Source: Rhodanobacter thiooxydans
GTDB lineage: Bacteria > Pseudomonadota > Gammaproteobacteria > Xanthomonadales > Rhodanobacteraceae
Assembly: GCF_030291135.1 (NCBI RefSeq)
Contig: NZ_CP127409.1
Span: 3,100,001 to 3,164,000 of the forward strand
Direction: 5' to 3'
Length of the DNA: 64,000 nucleotides
The notes beneath the pieces were generated by a model. The model was not told the origin of the DNA, searched no databases, and saw only the letters and a list, made by a program, of their open reading frames with translations. Position 1 is the first letter of the stretch. Each line of letters opens with the position of its first letter. A program made the position numbers and the translations under genes. Below are positions 1 to 10,909 of the stretch, piece after piece.

Positions 1-1467
1 CAATTTCAGCAAGGCATCGGCCAGCTCGGCGCCGGGCGCGAAGCCGGAGGCTTCCAGCGTGGCGGCGTCCAGCGATTCGTCGCAGGCGCGCTGCCACAGC
101 AGTTTGTCGGCGGCCGGCACGCGGGCCGCGCGGCCGCCCTGCGGCATCAGCACGGCGGCGAATTCCTCGCTGACCACCGCGCGCTGTTTCGCCAGGGCCG
201 CCTGCAGGCTGTCCCAATCGGGATGGTCGAGGCTCAGCGCGATGCGCTCGCGGCTCAGTGTATCGGCGGGGATGTCGTGGGTTTGTGCGTCGCGCAGCAT
301 CTGCACGCGGTTCTCGACCCGGCGCAGCAGCACGTAGGCCTCGCGCAGCATGCGCGCGCGCGCCGCGCCGATGTGGCCGCGCGCCTCGCAGGCGGTCAAC
401 GCACCCAGCAGGCCGCGCACGCGCAGGGACGGTTCGCGGCCGCCGCGGATCAGCTGGGTCAGCTGCACGATGAACTCGATCTCGCGGATGCCGCCGGGGC
501 CAAGCTTGAGGTTGTCGGCGAGATCCTTGCGCGCCACTTCCGCGTCGATCAGCGCCTTCATCTCGCGCAGCCCGGCGAACGCGGTGTAGTCGAGGTACTT
601 GCGGTAGACGAACGGGCGCAGCAGCTCCTGCAGCTGCTTGCCGGCGGCGCGGTCGCCGGCGACCGGGCGCGCCTTGATCCACGCGTAGCGTTCCCAGTCG
701 CGGCCCTCGCTCTGGTAGTACTGCTCCATCGCGGCGAACGACAGCGCCAGCCGGCCGGCGTTGCCGAACGGGCGCAGGCGCAGGTCGACCCGCGCGCAGA
801 TGCCGTCCATGGTCGGCTCGTTCAGCAGGCGCACCAGCTGGCGGCCGAGCCGCACGAAGTACTCGCTGTTGTCGAGCGGGCGCGCGCCGTCGGTCTGGCC
901 ACCCTGCGGATAGGCGAACACCAGGTCGATGTCGGAGGAGAAGTTCAGCTCGCTGCCGCCGAGCTTGCCGAAGCCGATCACCAGCAACCGCTGCAGCGCG
1001 CCATCGGCAGCGCGGCCGTGGCCATAGCGCGAGGCCAGCGCGCGTTCGGACCAGCCCAGCGCGGCCTCCAGCAGCGCCTCGTACAGCACGCTGGTGGCGG
1101 ACAGCGTTTCCGGCAGTTCGTCCAGGGCGTTGACGTCGCGGAACACCAGCCGCAGCGCCTCGGCATGGCGGAAGCGGCGCAACGCCGCCATGCAGGCGGC
1201 CTCGTCGTCCGGCAGCTTCAGCGCGTCGATGCGCGCGCTGGCGTCGCTGCCCGAGCGCAGCCGTTCCAGCCCGGCCGGCGCCAGCAGCTGCGGCTGGCGG
1301 CACCACACGTCGAAGGCGAAGTCGCTGGCCAGCAGGGTGCGGCGGATCCGCTCGGCCACGCCGGCGTCGTCGTGCAGCGGCACGCCGGCAGCACGGCAGC
1401 GGGCGGCCAGTTCGCCGTAGCGGTCGTCGATCAGCGCGCGCAGCGCGGTGGATTCCGGGTGGGTCAT
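1..1467 (-). CDS. glnE: Glutamine synthetase adenylyltransferase/deadenylase GlnE (5' part, runs off window)
   Basis: GlnE adds and removes AMP on glutamine synthetase and so couples its activity to nitrogen status. The 489 codons present begin MTHPESTALRALIDD at the ATG complementary to 1465-1467 and stay open to the window edge, so the rest of the deadenylase half and the whole adenylylase half (family length about 940 aa) lie outside. The nucleotidyltransferase signature GFGKLGGSELNFSSDIDLVF sits near residues 165-182 and supplies the metal-binding Asp pair. The GIREIEFIVQ block further on is also typical of the family. The gene is divergent from the sulfatase gene at 1640. Identification is secure; only the exact start is uncertain because the Shine-Dalgarno sequence is weak. 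Confidence 0.95.
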   Translation of the reverse strand, partial: MTHPESTALRALIDDRYGELAARCRAAGVPLHDDAGVAERIRRTLLASDFAFDVWCRQPQLLAPAGLERLRSGSDASARIDALKLPDDEAACMAALRRFRHAEALRLVFRDVNALDELPETLSATSVLYEALLEAALGWSERALASRYGHGRAADGALQRLLVIGFGKLGGSELNFSSDIDLVFAYPQGGQTDGARPLDNSEYFVRLGRQLVRLLNEPTMDGICARVDLRLRPFGNAGRLALSFAAMEQYYQSEGRDWERYAWIKARPVAGDRAAGKQLQELLRPFVYRKYLDYTAFAGLREMKALIDAEVARKDLADNLKLGPGGIREIEFIVQLTQLIRGGREPSLRVRGLLGALTACEARGHIGAARARMLREAYVLLRRVENRVQMLRDAQTHDIPADTLSRERIALSLDHPDWDSLQAALAKQRAVVSEEFAAVLMPQGGRAARVPAADKLLWQRACDESLDAATLEASGFAPGAELADALLKL

Positions 1468-1639
1468 CCAGCCATTGTGCCGCACGGAGAGCGGTTGCCG
1501 GCAGCCGGCCGGCAACCCGTGACGCCAGCTTGAACAAGCCGCGTGCAAGCCCGAAACTCGCCGGCCACGCCTATCCGCGGTTCATCTCGATGTCATTACA
1601 TTGACAAGTCCAACCCATGACAGTAACCACGGAACTGCC

Positions 1640-3532
1640 ATGCCCCTGAATTCCGCCAACCCGTCCACACGCTGGCGCGTCATCGTCCCCCGCGTCGTGC
1701 TGCTGCTGTTGCTGGCGCTGGTCTTCGTGCTGCTGACCGGGCTGCTGGATGGCGGCGTCGGGGTGACCCCGCTGCGCCTGTTCGACCAGGCCCGCTACCC
1801 GCTGGCCAACGCCTGGCCGGGCCTGCTGCTGGCCGGCGTGCTGCTGGCGATCAGCCGGCGCGCGCTGCTGTCGTTCGCGCTGGCGTTCCTGCTGCAGGGG
1901 CTGCTGTACGCGGTGAACGTGCTGAAGGTGGCGAACCTCGGCACGCCGCTGCTGCCGGACGATTTCCGCATCGTCGGCCAGTTGCGCAAGGGCGGCATGC
2001 ACATCCTGTCCGGCTACCTGCCGCACAGCCCGTGGCCATACCTGGGCCTGTTCGCCGCGGTGGCGCTGATTGTCGCGGCATGGCGGCTGGAACCGCCGCT
2101 GTTTGCGCGCCGCACACGCGGCGCACGCCTGCTCGGCGGCAGCCTGCTGGTGCTGGCGCTGGCCAGCATGCTGACCGGCCTGCCCGCCTGGGCGAAGGTC
2201 TACAACGCGAAGACGCTGTGGCTGGAACCGTGGTCGGCGATTTCCACCACCACCCATTCCGGCCTGGTCAGCTCGCTGATGCTGTTCCACCTGCACTACG
2301 GCCAGGGCCAGCGCAAGCCGGATCGCGCCGCGGCCATGAAGCTGATCGAGCAGTCCGCGCCGGCCCTGCTGCAGTCGATGCAGGCGCCGACCGCCGCCGG
2401 CGAACTGCCGGACATCGTGGTGGTGCAGAGCGAGTCGTTCTTCGACCCCGCCATCATGCGCGGCTACGAGCACAGCAGCTTCACGCCGAACCTGCGCCGG
2501 CTCGCCGCGCACGGCACCAGCGGCAAGCTGCATGTGCCGACCTTCGGCGGCGGCACCATCCGCACCGAGTTCGAATTCCTCACCGGCCTGTCGCTGCGCT
2601 ATTTCGACAACCTGCAATTCCCCTACCTGCAGATGAGCCACAAGGCACTGCCGGGGCTGGTGCGCACGCTCAGCCGGCACGGCTACGCCACGCTGGCACT
2701 GCACGGCAACGACCCGGCGTTCTGGAACCGCACCACCGCGTTCAAGGCGATCGGCTTCGACCGCTTCGTGTCGCAGGCGTCGTTCCCGCCCGGCGCGGCA
2801 AACGACGGCAAGTACATGGCCGACAGCGCGATGACCGACGAGATCCTGACCCAGCTGAAGGACGATGGCCCGCCGCAGTTCATCTTCGCCATCAGCATCG
2901 AGGCGCACGGCCCGTACGACGTCGAGCCGGCCCACATCGCCGAACGCGACGCGATCCCGGTGCCCGCCGGCATTGATGGCCGCGACAAGCGGGAACTGCA
3001 GACCTACCTCTACCACCTCCAGCACGCCGACGCCGAGCTCGGCCGGCTGGTGAAGCTGCTGGCCCAGCGCCAGCGCCCCAGCGTGGTGCTGTTCTACGGC
3101 GACCACCTGCCGGCGCTGAGCAACAGCTACCAGACCACCGGCTTCGTCGACGGCGGTGACATGCTGGGTCAGGCCGGTGTGTGGCTGCTGGTCGACCCGA
3201 AGCACCCGGGCAAGCGCAGCATCGTCGACACCGCCTCCTGGCTGCTGCCCGGCAAACTGCTGGCGCACGTCGGCATCCACGATGACCCGTACTTCGCGCT
3301 GACCGCACTGGTCGGCCCGCCACTGGCCGCGCTCACCGAAGCCCCCGGCGCCCCACCGTTGCCTGAAGACGACGCCCAGCAGCAACTCGACCACGCCATG
3401 GCCAGCATCGACCAGCTGCGCATGAACGGCAAGCTGGACAAGCTGTTGCCGCAGCCAGCGGCGGCGTCACCCGGTCATATCGCCCAGCACGACGCATCGC
3501 CGGTACCGCTGCCCGCATCCGCCACGCGATGA
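1640..3532 (+). CDS. LTA synthase / phosphoglycerol transferase family sulfatase-fold membrane protein
   Basis: This 630-aa inner-membrane enzyme probably transfers phosphoglycerol-type groups to a periplasmic glycan, like OpgB/MdoB or LTA synthase. The substrate cannot be read from sequence. About five hydrophobic segments occupy residues 10-185, followed by an extracytoplasmic sulfatase-fold domain. Metal and active-site blocks are visible: VVVQSESFF near 260, GGGTIRTEFE near 302 with the presumed nucleophilic Thr, LHGNDPAFWNR near 353, and FYGDHLPAL near 487 with the Asp-His metal ligands. The ATG at 1640 is preferred over an in-frame TTG at 1601, which would add 13 unlikely residues. It stands alone, divergent from glnE. 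Confidence 0.85.
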   Translation: MPLNSANPSTRWRVIVPRVVLLLLLALVFVLLTGLLDGGVGVTPLRLFDQARYPLANAWPGLLLAGVLLAISRRALLSFALAFLLQGLLYAVNVLKVANLGTPLLPDDFRIVGQLRKGGMHILSGYLPHSPWPYLGLFAAVALIVAAWRLEPPLFARRTRGARLLGGSLLVLALASMLTGLPAWAKVYNAKTLWLEPWSAISTTTHSGLVSSLMLFHLHYGQGQRKPDRAAAMKLIEQSAPALLQSMQAPTAAGELPDIVVVQSESFFDPAIMRGYEHSSFTPNLRRLAAHGTSGKLHVPTFGGGTIRTEFEFLTGLSLRYFDNLQFPYLQMSHKALPGLVRTLSRHGYATLALHGNDPAFWNRTTAFKAIGFDRFVSQASFPPGAANDGKYMADSAMTDEILTQLKDDGPPQFIFAISIEAHGPYDVEPAHIAERDAIPVPAGIDGRDKRELQTYLYHLQHADAELGRLVKLLAQRQRPSVVLFYGDHLPALSNSYQTTGFVDGGDMLGQAGVWLLVDPKHPGKRSIVDTASWLLPGKLLAHVGIHDDPYFALTALVGPPLAALTEAPGAPPLPEDDAQQQLDHAMASIDQLRMNGKLDKLLPQPAAASPGHIAQHDASPVPLPASATR

Positions 3533-3703
3533 GCGGACAGCTCCGGCCCTCGCGCCGGGGTGCCGTTCAGCGAACTGTCCGGCAACTGAAGGCCGCGGCG
3601 CCGAATTCAGACGACAGTCGGGAAGCAACTTCTAGTTTCGACGTGTCCGTGGGACAGCGCACAGCGCGCCTCGCGGCATTCCCCAATCGTGGAGGTCAAT
3701 ACC

Positions 3704-4249
3704 ATGCGCAAGACCATGCTTTCCGCCCTCGTCCTCGGTGCCAGCGTATTCACCGCGTCCGCCTTCGCCCAGGCCAACCTCGGCGGCGCCGCCCGGGTCG
3801 ATGCCGGCGTCCATGCCGGCGTCGCCGCACCCGGTGCCATGCACGCCGCCGACCAGGCCACCACCCAGACCGAACGGACCCTGCATCGCAGCAGTTCCCA
3901 CGTGAAGCACCATGCCCGCAAGGCCGTCGACAAGACCCGCTCAACCGTCAATGACAACGCCAATAGCCACGCCAACGTGAATGCCAATGGCACCATCGGC
4001 GCCGACGCCGGCGACTCGCACGCCGACGCCAACGCCAATGTCGACAGCGGTGCCGGCCTCGACACCGCCGCCACCGCCGGCAAGGCCGGCGACATGGGCC
4101 AGGGCGTGGGCGGCGAGGTGCGCGACGCCGCCCACTCGGCGATCCAGTCCAGCGACCGCGCGGCTGGCTCGGTCGGCGATGCGGTGAAGGGTATCAACGC
4201 CAGCGGCAACGCCGGCGTCAGTGGCAGCGCGAACGCCCACGGCCACTGA
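3704..4249 (+). CDS. Exported low-complexity hypothetical protein
   Basis: No family was recognised for this 181-aa protein. Residues 1-23 form a clear Sec signal peptide (MRKTMLSALVLGASVFTASA, cleavage after AFAQ). The mature part is dominated by Ala, Asn, Asp, Gly and His, with repeated N-A-N/D-A runs around residues 85-125, so it is probably a disordered periplasmic protein. GGAGGT at 3691-3696 gives a strong ribosome site for the ATG at 3704; an in-frame GTG at 3689 would lie upstream of that site. The gene is convergent with groEL and shares its terminator. Confidence 0.75.
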   Translation: MRKTMLSALVLGASVFTASAFAQANLGGAARVDAGVHAGVAAPGAMHAADQATTQTERTLHRSSSHVKHHARKAVDKTRSTVNDNANSHANVNANGTIGADAGDSHADANANVDSGAGLDTAATAGKAGDMGQGVGGEVRDAAHSAIQSSDRAAGSVGDAVKGINASGNAGVSGSANAHGH

Positions 4250-4295
4250 GCCGGCCAGCACCGTCCGGGCCTGTCGTCCGGACCGGCAACACAAA

Positions 4296-4327
4296 AAAGA
4301 AAACCCCGCCTAGGCGGGGTTTTCTTT
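4296..4327. terminator. Bidirectional intrinsic terminator between the exported protein gene and groEL
   Basis: A perfect 15-bp inverted repeat (arms 4296-4310 and 4313-4327, two-base centre) has a GC-rich core CCCCGCC/GGCGGGG. An A-rich tract on one side and a T-rich tract on the other let it act as a terminator in both directions. It sits exactly between the convergent stop codons at 4249 and 4349. Confidence 0.9.
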
Positions 4328-4348
4328 GGTCGTGCCCTGGATACGGGC

Positions 4349-6043
<1,695 letters not shown>

Positions 6044-6129
6044 TCACGAAAGAGCTACAGGAAGGAGCCAAAGGCGACTGGCGTGCGCGGTTTTGAATTT
6101 CACTCGCGCTCAGACAATCAGGCCCCCCA

Positions 6130-6423
6130 TCAGCCCTCGATCACCGCCACGATGTCGTCTTCCTTCAGGAAGACCAGCTCTTCGCCGTCGATCTTGATTT
6201 CCTGGCCGGCGTACTTGCCGAACAGCACCACGTCGCCGGCCTTCAGCGACATCGGGCGCACCTTGCCGTCGCTCATGATCAGGCCGGTGCCGGCGGCGAC
6301 GACCTTGCCGCGGGTCGGCTTCTCGGTGGCGCTGTCGGGGATGACGATGCCGCCGGCGGAAACGCGCTCTTCTTCTAGACGCTTGACGATGACGCGATCA
6401 TGCAACGGACGCAGTGTGCTCAT
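6130..6423 (-). CDS. groES: Co-chaperonin GroES (10 kDa, Hsp10)
   Basis: GroES forms the heptameric lid of the GroEL chamber. The 97-aa product starts [20 protein letters not shown] and has the mobile-loop segment [15 protein letters not shown] and the C-terminal [10 protein letters not shown], all typical. The ATG complementary to 6421-6423 is chosen because GGAG lies six bases upstream; open frame continues upstream to 6495 but runs into the CIRCE element. It is first in the groES-groEL operon. Confidence 0.98.
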   Translation of the reverse strand: MSTLRPLHDRVIVKRLEEERVSAGGIVIPDSATEKPTRGKVVAAGTGLIMSDGKVRPMSLKAGDVVLFGKYAGQEIKIDGEELVFLKEDDIVAVIEG

Positions 6424-6488
6424 GGACGACTCCAGCTGACTTAGGTTGTTGATGAACAAGGCTTTCAAGACCCGGACCGGCGATCCTG

Positions 6489-6515
6489 TTAGCACTCGAA
6501 GTAAATGAGTGCCAA
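6489..6515. promoter_or_regulatory. CIRCE element (HrcA operator) of groESL
   Basis: TTAGCACTC (6489-6497), nine bases, then GAGTGCCAA (6507-6515) matches the CIRCE consensus (TTAGCACTC-N9-GAGTGCTAA) at every position but one. It lies 66 bp upstream of groES, just downstream of the -10 box, where HrcA binding would block transcription. HrcA control of groESL through CIRCE is established in many bacteria; hrcA itself is not in this window. Confidence 0.95.
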
Positions 6516-6542
6516 TTTTACGGGTATGTGACCCCGCTGCAA
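6515..6542 (-). promoter_or_regulatory. Sigma70-type promoter of groESL
   Basis: Read on the minus strand, TTGCAG (complement of 6537-6542) and TAAAAT (complement of 6515-6520) are separated by 16 bp. The CIRCE repeat overlaps the last base of the -10 box, so start-site occlusion is the likely mode of repression. No clear sigma32 consensus was recognised. Confidence 0.6.
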
Positions 6543-6659
6543 GAGATCTTTGTACGGGGGATGCAACAGCTAATTGGGCGAACCAGCCGGCGTTTCAAGG
6601 GCGCGCCGCAAAATCGCCTGCAGCCAGCGCAGCCGGCGCGACCCGGGTACGCTTCGACC

Positions 6660-7010
6660 ATGACCCCGACCGACCCTGCCACCGTCCTGCTTTGCCATTG
6701 CAGCTGCCCGGACGCCGCCAGCGCCCAGGCCATCGCCGAGGCGCTGGTCGGCGAGCGGCTGGCCGCCTGCGTCAACCGCCTGCCCGCCGTCCATTCCACC
6801 TATCGCTGGCAGGGCGTCGTGACATGCGACAGCGAGGAGCTGCTGCTGATCAAGACCACCGCCGGGCGCTTCGACGCGCTGAAAACCCGCCTGCTCGAAC
6901 TGCACCCGTACGAACTGCCCGAATTGATCGCGGTGCCGGTGCAGCGCGGCCACACGGCCTACCTGGACTGGGTGCGCGCGGCGACCGGCGGGACGACGCA
7001 AGACTGCTGA
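6660..7010 (+). CDS. cutA: Divalent-cation tolerance protein CutA
   Basis: CutA is a small, very stable trimeric protein linked to divalent metal tolerance; its biochemical role is unsettled. The 116-aa product shows the family pattern: an N-terminal strand VLLCHCSCPD, LVGERLAACVNRLPAV near residues 28-43, YRWQG near 48-52, and the C-terminal blocks HPYELPELIAVPV and YLDWV. The ATG at 6660 gives the standard length of about 110 residues; the frame is open further upstream without homology. Its 5' side abuts the groESL promoter, divergently. Confidence 0.92.
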   Translation: MTPTDPATVLLCHCSCPDAASAQAIAEALVGERLAACVNRLPAVHSTYRWQGVVTCDSEELLLIKTTAGRFDALKTRLLELHPYELPELIAVPVQRGHTAYLDWVRAATGGTTQDC

Positions 7011-7068
7011 CAGCCCTTGTCAGTGGCAGGGCGTCAGACTGTGCCCTCCCCACTTCGCCCTCCCTGAA

Positions 7069-7965
7069 ATGAAGAAGACCGACTACGCCGTGCTGCTGTC
7101 GCTGGGCGCTCTGTGGGGCGGCTCGTTCCTGTTCATGCGGCTGGGTGCCGGCGCCTTCGGCGCGCTGCCGCTGGCCGGGTTACGCGCGATCGGCGCGGCG
7201 CTGTGCTTCCTGCCGCTGCTGGCCTCGCGCGCGCGGCTCGCCGAATGGCGGGCGCACTGGCGACCGATCGCCGTGGTCGGGCTGACCAACTCGGCGCTGC
7301 CGTTCGTGCTGTTCACCTTCGCCACGCGCAGCCTGCCGGCGGGCCTGGCCTCGATCATCGACGGCATGACGCCGATGTTCGCCGCGCTGATCGGCTGGCT
7401 GTGGCTGGGCCAGCGGCTGGATGCCTGGCGCGGCGCCGGGCTGGCGATCGGCTTCGCCGGCGTCATCTGGCTAGCCGAGGGCAGCCTCGCGTTGGGGCCG
7501 GGCGCGGGCGTGGCGCTGCTAGCCTGCGTGGCCGCCACCGTGCTGTACGGCTATGCGGTGCATTACACCCACCTGCGGCTGGCGGGGGTGACACCGCTGG
7601 TGGTGACGGTCGGCAGCCATATGGTCGCCGCGGGGCTGCTGTTGCCGACGACGCTGCTGGCGTGGCCGGCACAGGCACCGCCGCTGCAGGCATGGCTGGC
7701 CGCCGCGGGGCTGGCCGTGCTGTGCACGGCGCTGGCCTATGTGATGTTCTTCTGGGTGCTGGCGCGGGTCGGCGCGACGCGCATCATGGTGATTCCCTAC
7801 CTGATCCCGGCGTTCGGCGTGCTGTGGGGCGCGCTGCTGCTCGGCGAGCCGGTGAGCACCCGTATGCTCGGCGGCTGCGCGGTGATCCTGCTGGGCACCG
7901 CGCTCACCACCGGACTGGTGCGCAGGCGCCACGTGGTGCCCTCACTGGCGATTGAGGAGGCATAA
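7069..7965 (+). CDS. EamA/DMT family transporter
   Basis: This 298-aa inner-membrane protein belongs to the drug/metabolite transporter superfamily (EamA, ten transmembrane helices as two EamA repeats). It begins MKKTDYAVLLSLGALWGGSF, whose GALWGGSFLFMR pattern is the classic first helix. The second repeat carries PLLGEPVSTRM-like sequence near residue 255 (LLLGEPVSTRM). Such proteins usually export small metabolites or amino acids; the substrate is not predictable. It lies 58 bp after cutA on the same strand. Confidence 0.88.
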   Translation: MKKTDYAVLLSLGALWGGSFLFMRLGAGAFGALPLAGLRAIGAALCFLPLLASRARLAEWRAHWRPIAVVGLTNSALPFVLFTFATRSLPAGLASIIDGMTPMFAALIGWLWLGQRLDAWRGAGLAIGFAGVIWLAEGSLALGPGAGVALLACVAATVLYGYAVHYTHLRLAGVTPLVVTVGSHMVAAGLLLPTTLLAWPAQAPPLQAWLAAAGLAVLCTALAYVMFFWVLARVGATRIMVIPYLIPAFGVLWGALLLGEPVSTRMLGGCAVILLGTALTTGLVRRRHVVPSLAIEEA

Positions 7966-8037
7966 GGCCGCAAGGAACGGAAGCGCGATCGGCATGGTCC
8001 ATAATGGCTGTCCTGCCGTTGTGCCACTGGAATCGCG

Positions 8038-10227
8038 ATGCGCCTGATCACCGGCCGCCTGGCCGCCCGCCTGCCCGCACTGGTCCTGCTGCTGCTCGGC
8101 CTGCTGTGCGCCGTGCCCGCGTCGGCACAGGACACGGAAAGCCTGCTGCCAGTCACCGAGGCGTACAAGCTGAGCACCGACACCGCCACGCCCGGCGTGC
8201 TGAAGCTGCACTGGACAATCGCGCCGGACTACTACCTCTACCGCGGCCGCATGAAGTTCAAGGGTGGCGACGGCGTCACCCTCGGCGAAGCGCAGCTGCC
8301 TGACGGCGAGAAACACCACGACGAATACCTCGGCGACGTGGAGACCTACCACCACGGCGTCGACGCCAGCATTCCGTACACCATCGCCGCCGGCACCACG
8401 CGGCTGCAGTTGAGCGTGCAGTACCAGGGCTGCCACGAGGTCGACCCGAAGATCTGCTACCCGCCGCATACCGAGAAGCTGGACCTACCGCTGCCGGCCA
8501 ATGCCGGCGTCGCGACGACGCCAGCGACCGGCAGCGCACTGGGCGCGGCGCTGAACCGGCTCGGCAGCAACGCAGGCGTCGCCACGACCGGTGCGCCGCT
8601 GCCGGCCGAGCAGGCGTTCCGCTTCGAGGCGCTGGCGCAGGGACCGGGGCAATTGCTGCTGCGCTGGACGATGCCAAAGGGCTACTACCTGTACCGTGAC
8701 CAGACCACGCTGAAGCTCAAGGATGCCGCCGGTCTCACGCTGCATCCCGCATGGCCGGCCGGTACCGCGCACCACGACGAACACTACGGTGACGTCACCG
8801 TGTACTTCGACCAGGTCGAACTACCGGTGACACTGGAAGGCGACCTGGCCGGGCGCAAGCAGCTCACCCTGCAGGCGAGCTTCCAGGGCTGCCAGGACGG
8901 CGGCCTGTGCTATCCGCTGATGACGCGCGCGGTGGAGATCGACCTGAACAGCGGTGCGGCAACATCCGGCACGCCGGCGCCGGAGCTGCCACCAGCCGAT
9001 CTCGCCGGCGGCCCGCTGCAGGTCAGCCTGCTCGCCGCGCTGCTGCTGGCGCTGGGTGGTGGCCTGGTGCTGAACCTGATGCCGTGCGTGCTGCCGGTGC
9101 TGTCGATCAAGGCGGTCAGCGTGCTGGAAAGCGGCGACAGCCAAGCCACCGCGCGCCGGCATGCCCTGTTCTATACCGCCGGCGTGTTGTGCAGCTTCGC
9201 CGCGCTGGGGCTGGGCATCCTTGCGCTGCGCGCAGCCGGTCATGCGCTGGGCTGGGGTTCGCAGCTGCAGCAGCCGCTGCTGGTCGGCGCACTGGCCTGC
9301 GTGATGCTGGCGGTGGGCCTGTCGATGTCCGGCGTGGTGCAGTTCGGCGCCTCGCTGGGCAATACCGGCGCGAATCTGGCCAACCGTTCCGGCCCGGCCG
9401 GCGACTTCTTCACCGGCGTGCTGGCGGTGGTGGTGGCCAGCCCGTGCACCGCGCCATTCATGGGCAGCGCGCTGGCGTATGCGTTCGCCGCGCCGATGCT
9501 GTCCGCGCTGGGGGTGTTCCTGGCGCTGGGCGTGGGGCTGGCGCTGCCGTTCCTGGCGATCGGTTTCGTGCCCGCGCTGGCGCGCCTGCTGCCGAAGCCG
9601 GGGCGCTGGATGGAAACGCTGAAGCAGGTGCTGGCCTTCCCGATGTATCTCACCGCCGCCTGGCTGGTGTGGGTGCTGGCGAACCAGCGCGGCGCTGATG
9701 CGGTCGGCCTGGTGCTGGTGGCGATGGTGCTGCTGGCGATGACGCTGTGGTGGTTCGAGCGCAGCCGCTCGCGCGGCATGCCCAGCAAGATTGCGGTGGC
9801 GGTGCTGGCGCTCGCCACACTGGTGCCGATGTACCTGCTCGCCCACGTGCCGCCACCGTCGGCGGCCACCACGGCCGAGCAAGGCGTGGTCGCCTACAGC
9901 CCGCAGAAGCTCGCCGAACTGCGCGCGGCCGGCACGCCCGTTTTTGTCGACATGACCGCCGACTGGTGCGTCACCTGCAAGGCGAACGAGCACGCGGTGC
10001 TGGGCACGCAGGCGTTCCGCGACCTGCTGCAGCGCACCGGCGCGGTCTACATGAAGGGCGACTGGACCGACGTCAACCCGACCATCAGCGCGTTCCTGCA
10101 GCAATACCATTCGCCCGGCGTGCCGCTGTACGTGGTGTTCCCGAAAAACGGCGGTCCCGGCAAGCAGTTGTCCACCGTGCTGACCCGCTCGATCGTCGAG
10201 CAGGCGCTGACGGAAGCGGCGCGCTGA
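8038..10227 (+). CDS. dsbD: Thiol:disulfide interchange protein DsbD with duplicated N-terminal domain
   Basis: DsbD carries electrons from cytoplasmic thioredoxin across the inner membrane to periplasmic thiol proteins. The 729-aa protein is longer than the usual 560-600. After a signal peptide (residues 1-31) come two tandem copies of the immunoglobulin-like alpha domain, with YYLYRGRMKFKG and YYLYRDQTTLKLKD at matching places. The Cys pairs are QGCHEVDPKICYPP near 131 and QGCQDGGLCYP near 285. The membrane beta domain (about 326-604) keeps its two Cys in NLMPCVLPV and ASPCTAPFMG. The C-terminal thioredoxin domain has WCVTCK near 643. A TlpA-like gene overlaps its stop codon. Confidence 0.93.
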   Translation: MRLITGRLAARLPALVLLLLGLLCAVPASAQDTESLLPVTEAYKLSTDTATPGVLKLHWTIAPDYYLYRGRMKFKGGDGVTLGEAQLPDGEKHHDEYLGDVETYHHGVDASIPYTIAAGTTRLQLSVQYQGCHEVDPKICYPPHTEKLDLPLPANAGVATTPATGSALGAALNRLGSNAGVATTGAPLPAEQAFRFEALAQGPGQLLLRWTMPKGYYLYRDQTTLKLKDAAGLTLHPAWPAGTAHHDEHYGDVTVYFDQVELPVTLEGDLAGRKQLTLQASFQGCQDGGLCYPLMTRAVEIDLNSGAATSGTPAPELPPADLAGGPLQVSLLAALLLALGGGLVLNLMPCVLPVLSIKAVSVLESGDSQATARRHALFYTAGVLCSFAALGLGILALRAAGHALGWGSQLQQPLLVGALACVMLAVGLSMSGVVQFGASLGNTGANLANRSGPAGDFFTGVLAVVVASPCTAPFMGSALAYAFAAPMLSALGVFLALGVGLALPFLAIGFVPALARLLPKPGRWMETLKQVLAFPMYLTAAWLVWVLANQRGADAVGLVLVAMVLLAMTLWWFERSRSRGMPSKIAVAVLALATLVPMYLLAHVPPPSAATTAEQGVVAYSPQKLAELRAAGTPVFVDMTADWCVTCKANEHAVLGTQAFRDLLQRTGAVYMKGDWTDVNPTISAFLQQYHSPGVPLYVVFPKNGGPGKQLSTVLTRSIVEQALTEAAR

Positions 10228-10766
10228 TGTTGAGTCGCAGCAACTGGCTGATCCTCGGCCTGGCGGTACTGGCCGCCGCGCTCGGCGGCTATGCGCAACA
10301 CCGCCGCCAGCAGCCGGCGCCAACAGATACGGCTGCGATCGGCCAGCCGCTGCCGGCGATCAGCCTGCCCGACCTCGACGGCAAGCTGCATCTGCTGAGT
10401 GATTATCGCGGCCGCCGGGTATTGCTGAATTTCTGGGCCAGCTGGTGCGTGCCCTGCCTGGCCGAAATGCCGGCACTGGCACTGGCGCAGGGAAAGTTCG
10501 GCGAAAACGCACCGATCGTGGTCGGTATTGCAATGGATGAACCCGTTCACGTTCGGACCTTTTTGGCCGCACATCCGGTGAATTACCCGATCTTGATCGG
10601 CCAGATGGGCCCGCCAAGTACTTCGTTGCAACTGGGCAATATCCGTCAGGTGCTCCCCTATAGCGTGCTGATCGGTGCCGATGGGCGCATCTTGGCGACA
10701 CATGCCGGCCCGTTGTCGGCGGTGCAGCTGGAACAGTGGCTGGCGCCAGGGCAAGCGCAACGCTAA
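10227..10766 (+). CDS. TlpA/ResA-family membrane-anchored thioredoxin-like protein
   Basis: This is a periplasmic thiol-disulfide oxidoreductase of 179 aa. An N-terminal anchor (residues 6-22) is followed by a TlpA/ResA fold with active site [14 protein letters not shown] near residues 70-83, GIAMDEP, and the cis-Pro region [15 protein letters not shown]. Its ATG at 10227 shares one base with the dsbD stop codon, so the two are translationally coupled, and DsbD is the likely reductant. Possible roles are cytochrome c maturation or general periplasmic thiol repair. It is not clearly CcmG, as no ccm genes are nearby. Confidence 0.87.
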   Translation: MLSRSNWLILGLAVLAAALGGYAQHRRQQPAPTDTAAIGQPLPAISLPDLDGKLHLLSDYRGRRVLLNFWASWCVPCLAEMPALALAQGKFGENAPIVVGIAMDEPVHVRTFLAAHPVNYPILIGQMGPPSTSLQLGNIRQVLPYSVLIGADGRILATHAGPLSAVQLEQWLAPGQAQR

Positions 10767-10909
10767 GCCAGCGTCGACATACGCCGACGCACGGAAACCC
10801 GACGCTTCTCCGTCAAACATCGCCGATCTGCAGCGAACTGGACAAGATTCCCGACTGCGCGCACACTGCGCCGGGTTCCGGGACCTCCGGACGCTGGCTG
10901 GACGGTTTC

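Noticed and set aside
223..1533. Long plus-strand open frame over the first 1.5 kb
   Set aside because: It is the complement of glnE. Its product is a low-complexity Gln/Ala/Arg-rich shadow and no family motif appears.
1601..1640. TTGACA at 1601-1606 as a -35 box for the sulfatase gene
   Set aside because: At 16-18 bp spacing the downstream hexamer (TAACCA region) is a poor -10 and would place the start almost on the ATG. Not strong enough to annotate.
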